Assembly (NCBI RefSeq): GCF_001651805.1
Contig: NZ_CP015839.1
Coordinates: 3,968,001 to 4,032,000 of the forward strand
Length of the DNA stretch: 64,000 nt
Direction: 5' to 3'
DNA from: Marinobacterium aestuarii
GTDB taxonomy: Bacteria; Pseudomonadota; Gammaproteobacteria; Pseudomonadales; Balneatricaceae
Under the pieces are notes generated by a model. The model made no database searches, was not told the origin of the DNA, and saw nothing but the letters and a program-made list of their open reading frames with translations. Below are positions 61,212 through 64,000 of the stretch, piece after piece. A program made the position numbers and the translations under genes. Each line of letters begins with the position of its first letter. Positions within the stretch are counted from its first letter, which is position 1.

Positions 61212-61323
61212 ACGCCACTGCGGCGGCAGCCCTGCGGCGCCTAATCCCAATTTGGGGCCACGGCATGTAAAATCCCCGTGAAACCTATATGATCGCCAAT
61301 CCCCAGAGTTTACGGAGGCACAG

Positions 61324-62139
61324 ATGACCCCGCTCCCACTCGTGATCGATGCATCCCAACTGGCGTCAAACCTGGACGACCCGTCACTGCTGATTCTCGA
61401 CCTGTCCAAAGTCGCGACTTACCAGCAAGGGCATATACCCCATGCCCTGCATGTGGACCCAGCCCTGCTGCTGTGCGGCACGGCGCCCGTGCCCAACAAG
61501 CTGCCGAGCCGCGAGCAGCTCAGCGCACTGTTTTCGAGCCTGGGCCTCACACCCGAACGCCATGTGGTGGTGTACGACGACCAGATGGGCGCACTGGCCG
61601 GGCGCATGGTCTGGACGCTGCACTGCGTCGGCCACAACCGTGTATCCTTTCTCAACGGTCAGCTGCAGGCCTGGACACAGGCCGGCCAGGCGCTTGAAAG
61701 CGGTGTAAACACGGCCAGCGCCAGCCAGTTCGAGGCGGCGATCGATCGCTCCCTCGTCGCCGATGTGGAGCACATACTGGCGCACCTGGGCGATGCGGAT
61801 CTGCGCATCTGGGACGCCCGCACCGAAGCGGAATACCGCGGCGAAAAAATCGTCAACGCCAAAAAAGGCGGCCATATTCCCGGTGCACGCTGGTTCGAAT
61901 GGACCGACAGCCTGATCAGCCCGAACGACACCCGCCTGAGGCCCGATGCCGAGCTGCTGGCAACCCTGCGCGCCCGGGGTATCACCCCCGACCATCAGGT
62001 GATCACCCACTGCCAGACTCACCGCCGTTCCGGCCTCACCTATCTGGTGGCCAGGCACCTGGGGTTTGAGCAGGTGCGCTGCTACGACGGTTCCTGGTTC
62101 GAGTGGGGCAACCGCGACGACACACCCACAGAATCCTGA
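61324..62139 (+). CDS. rhodanese-family sulfurtransferase (thiosulfate/3-mercaptopyruvate)
   Basis: A 271-residue protein with two rhodanese domains. The N-terminal domain (about 5-125) has DLSKVATYQQGHIPHALHVDP and no catalytic cysteine. The C-terminal domain (about 150-265) has IWDARTEAEYRGE, GGHIPGARWFEWTD and the active-site loop HCQTHRRSG (Cys about 230). The loop differs from the classic CRKGVTA/CGSGVTA forms, so the donor is uncertain. A purine-rich GGAGG lies before the ATG. It lies upstream of psd, and shares no operon with the soxYZ pair. Confidence 0.85.
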   Translation: MTPLPLVIDASQLASNLDDPSLLILDLSKVATYQQGHIPHALHVDPALLLCGTAPVPNKLPSREQLSALFSSLGLTPERHVVVYDDQMGALAGRMVWTLHCVGHNRVSFLNGQLQAWTQAGQALESGVNTASASQFEAAIDRSLVADVEHILAHLGDADLRIWDARTEAEYRGEKIVNAKKGGHIPGARWFEWTDSLISPNDTRLRPDAELLATLRARGITPDHQVITHCQTHRRSGLTYLVARHLGFEQVRCYDGSWFEWGNRDDTPTES

Positions 62140-62168
62140 GATTTCATCCCTATAAGGACGTTTCAACG

Positions 62169-63059
62169 TTGAAAGACAAGCTGTTTATCCTGCTGCAACA
62201 CCTGTTGCCCCAGCATCTGCTGTCACGCCTCACCGGCGCCCTGGCGGAATGCCGCACACCCTGGATCAAGAACACCTTTATCGGCTGGTTCGCCAAGCGC
62301 TACGGCGTCAACATGCAGGAAGCACAGATTGAAGACCTGCGCGCCTACCCCAATTTCAACGCCTTCTTCACCCGCGCACTCAAGCCCGACGCCCGCGTGC
62401 TGGACACAAGCCCCGGCGGCATCATCAGCCCGGCCGACGGTGCTGTCAGCCAGCTGGGCTCCATTGACCATGGCCGAATTTTCCAGGCAAAGGGACGCGG
62501 CTATGGCCTCAGCACCCTGCTTGGCGGCGACTTGGCGATGGCCGAGCCCTTTAAAAATGGCCAGTTCGCCACCATCTATTTAGCACCCAAGGATTATCAC
62601 CGGGTTCATATGCCCATCGCCGGCACCCTGCGTGAAACCCTGTATATCCCGGGGGATCTGTACTCGGTGAACCAGACCACGGCGGCCAATGTTGACCAGC
62701 TGTTTGCCCGCAACGAACGTCTGGTGGCGATTTTTGATACCGAGGCAGGCCCCATGGCCATGATTCTGGTGGGCGCCATGGTCGTCGCCGGCATCGAGAC
62801 CGTCTGGGCAGGTCAGGTGGCACCGGTACTGAAGACGCCGCTGCATACCCGCTTCAATGCTCAGCCTGCGGCCAATATCCACCTTGAGCAGGGTGCCGAG
62901 ATGGGCCGTTTCAAACTGGGCTCCACGGTGATACTGCTGTTTGGCCCAGAGGCCATGCAGTGGAGCCAGGGGCTTGCCGCCGAGCACGCGCTGCGTCTTG
63001 GCCAGCAGATCGGCAGCCAGAGCGCGCCTGAACAACAAGAGACCGAAACCGATGAGTGA
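62169..63059 (+). CDS. psd: phosphatidylserine decarboxylase proenzyme
   Basis: From a TTG at 62169, with AAGGA about 11 nt upstream, the protein has 296 residues and begins KDKLFILLQHLLPQHLLSRLTG, the normal Psd start. The longer frame from 62103 overlaps the previous gene. The proenzyme self-cleaves at the LGST motif (FKLGSTVILLFGP) near residue 250 to give the pyruvoyl group. ISPADGAVSQLG and KDYHRVHMP are conserved. It makes phosphatidylethanolamine at the inner membrane. It overlaps ygfZ by 8 bp. Confidence 0.94.
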   Translation: MKDKLFILLQHLLPQHLLSRLTGALAECRTPWIKNTFIGWFAKRYGVNMQEAQIEDLRAYPNFNAFFTRALKPDARVLDTSPGGIISPADGAVSQLGSIDHGRIFQAKGRGYGLSTLLGGDLAMAEPFKNGQFATIYLAPKDYHRVHMPIAGTLRETLYIPGDLYSVNQTTAANVDQLFARNERLVAIFDTEAGPMAMILVGAMVVAGIETVWAGQVAPVLKTPLHTRFNAQPAANIHLEQGAEMGRFKLGSTVILLFGPEAMQWSQGLAAEHALRLGQQIGSQSAPEQQETETDE

Positions 63060-64000
63060 ATGGCTGGATAAAATTCGCGCCCTGGGCGCAACCCTCAACG
63101 ACAGCGGTGATCGTATCCTGCATGTCGCCGACCGGGAATCAGATACAAGACTCACTCCCCTGGTACACCAGGGCGTATTCAGCGTGCTGGGCCCCGATGC
63201 CGAAAAATTCCTGCAGGGCCAGCTCAGCTGCGACCTGAAGGATGTCAGCACCCTGGGCAGCCGTCTGGGTGCCCACTGCAACATCAAGGGCCATATGCAC
63301 AGTCTGGTGCGCGTGATGCGTGCACCGGACGGCTTCTGGCTGCGCGGTCAGCGTGAGCTGCTGCCAAACACCCAGACGCTGCTGAAGAAATACATGGTGT
63401 TTTCCAAGGCCCAGGCCACTGATCTGAGTGATGACCTGGTCGGGCTTGGCTGCAGCGGCCCGGGCGCCGCCGTGCTGGTAGAGAAGGTACTGGGCCAGGT
63501 GCCGAGCGAAGTCGATGGCGTCTATGCCAGTGAAGGCATCCTGGCGGTGCGCGTGCCCGGCAAGCGCTTTGAAATCTGGCTGCCAAAAGACAAGGCACTG
63601 GCGCTGCTGCCGGAGCTGATTGAATTCGCCCCGCTGGGCACTACCGATCGCTGGGAGCTGGACGAAATTCGCGCCGCCATTCCGGATCTGCGCGCCGAAA
63701 CCGTTGAAGGCTTTATCCCCCAGATGACCAACCTGCAGGCCCTGCACGGTGTCAGCTTTACCAAGGGCTGCTATACCGGGCAGGAAATCGTTACCCGCCT
63801 GCAGCACCGCGGCCAGCTCAAGCGCCCAATGTACAGAGCCTGCGTGCAGTGCGACAGCCGCCCTGTGCCAGGCACAATGCTGTACAGCGCCGACAAGGAC
63901 AATGTCGGCAAGGTCGTGCTGGCAGCGCCCGCCGCTGAGGGTGAGTTCGAACTGCTGGCCGTGATCGTGAAGGATCTGGCCGAGAGCACGCCCATTCTGC
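63052..64000 (+). CDS. ygfZ: tRNA-modifying/Fe-S protein YgfZ, 3' end cut by window edge
   Basis: An open frame from the ATG at 63052 runs to the window end for about 316 codons without a stop. It starts MSEWLDKIRALG, and has GQLSCDLKDV, the folate-binding fold segments (LRGQRELLPNTQTLLKKYMVF) and the family motif KGCYTGQEIV near residue 240, where the cysteine is essential in E. coli. YgfZ (related to GcvT) supports maturation of some Fe-S enzymes, such as MiaB. Its start overlaps psd by 8 bp (ATGAGTGA). The C-terminus is missing. Confidence 0.92.
   Translation, partial: MSEWLDKIRALGATLNDSGDRILHVADRESDTRLTPLVHQGVFSVLGPDAEKFLQGQLSCDLKDVSTLGSRLGAHCNIKGHMHSLVRVMRAPDGFWLRGQRELLPNTQTLLKKYMVFSKAQATDLSDDLVGLGCSGPGAAVLVEKVLGQVPSEVDGVYASEGILAVRVPGKRFEIWLPKDKALALLPELIEFAPLGTTDRWELDEIRAAIPDLRAETVEGFIPQMTNLQALHGVSFTKGCYTGQEIVTRLQHRGQLKRPMYRACVQCDSRPVPGTMLYSADKDNVGKVVLAAPAAEGEFELLAVIVKDLAESTPIL

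Overview
This 64 kb window is ordinary chromosome from a marine-type gammaproteobacterium, most like the Oceanospirillaceae (Marinobacterium/Neptuniibacter-like). That placement is inferred from gene content and order: the algU-type sigma-E cluster, mutL-miaA-hfq-hflXKC, the rodZ/pilF/hisS/bamB/der block, a PEP carboxylase, and an endonuclease-type MutL. No rRNA or protein database comparison was possible. DNA is moderately GC-rich and almost fully coding. I see no prophage, insertion sequence, CRISPR array or plasmid functions.

Layout: 1-2.1 kb, a truncated VOC protein and a divergent argO-like exporter/argP-like regulator pair. 2.1-4.3 kb, a phosphate acyltransferase/acetate kinase pair. 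4.3-6.6 kb, rlmB, a 775-bp gene-free stretch rich in perfect hairpins, and an isolated soxYZ pair. 6.7-15 kb, adk, ppc, mazG, relA and cysM. 15-21.7 kb, acpS, pdxJ, recO, era, rnc, a DUF4845 gene, lepB and lepA. 21.8-25.2 kb, the envelope-stress cluster rpoE, a fused anti-sigma gene, rseC and mucD. 25.4-27.7 kb, nadB convergent with ygfX-sdhE. 27.8-34.1 kb, a complete rRNA operon on the minus strand with two promoters, 16S, tRNA-Ile, two degenerate tRNA-Ile-like copies, tRNA-Ala, 23S, 5S and two terminators. 34.3-43.2 kb, murI, der, bamB, yfgM, hisS, rodZ, pilF, rlmN and ndk. 43.4-56.5 kb, purA, hisZ, a DUF2065 gene, hflC, hflK, hflX, hfq, miaA, mutL, amiB, tsaE and nnr. 56.6-64 kb, queG, orn, rsgA, an HDOD-domain gene, a rhodanese, psd and a truncated ygfZ.

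Most genes are core information processing (ribosome maturation, tRNA and rRNA modification, repair, stringent response), envelope quality control and central metabolism.

The points most worth a second look are: (1) one 282-residue protein joining an RseA/MucA anti-sigma domain and membrane segment to the C-terminal domain of RseB/MucB, with no RseB sensor domain in the operon; (2) two tandem tRNA-Ile-like copies in the 16S-23S spacer whose anticodon loop is replaced by a 20-nt insert; (3) a compact element of six perfect hairpins next to rlmB; (4) broken 5S-like pieces and nested hairpins between the two rrn terminators; (5) an orphan SoxYZ whose SoxY carries a tail after its carrier cysteine.
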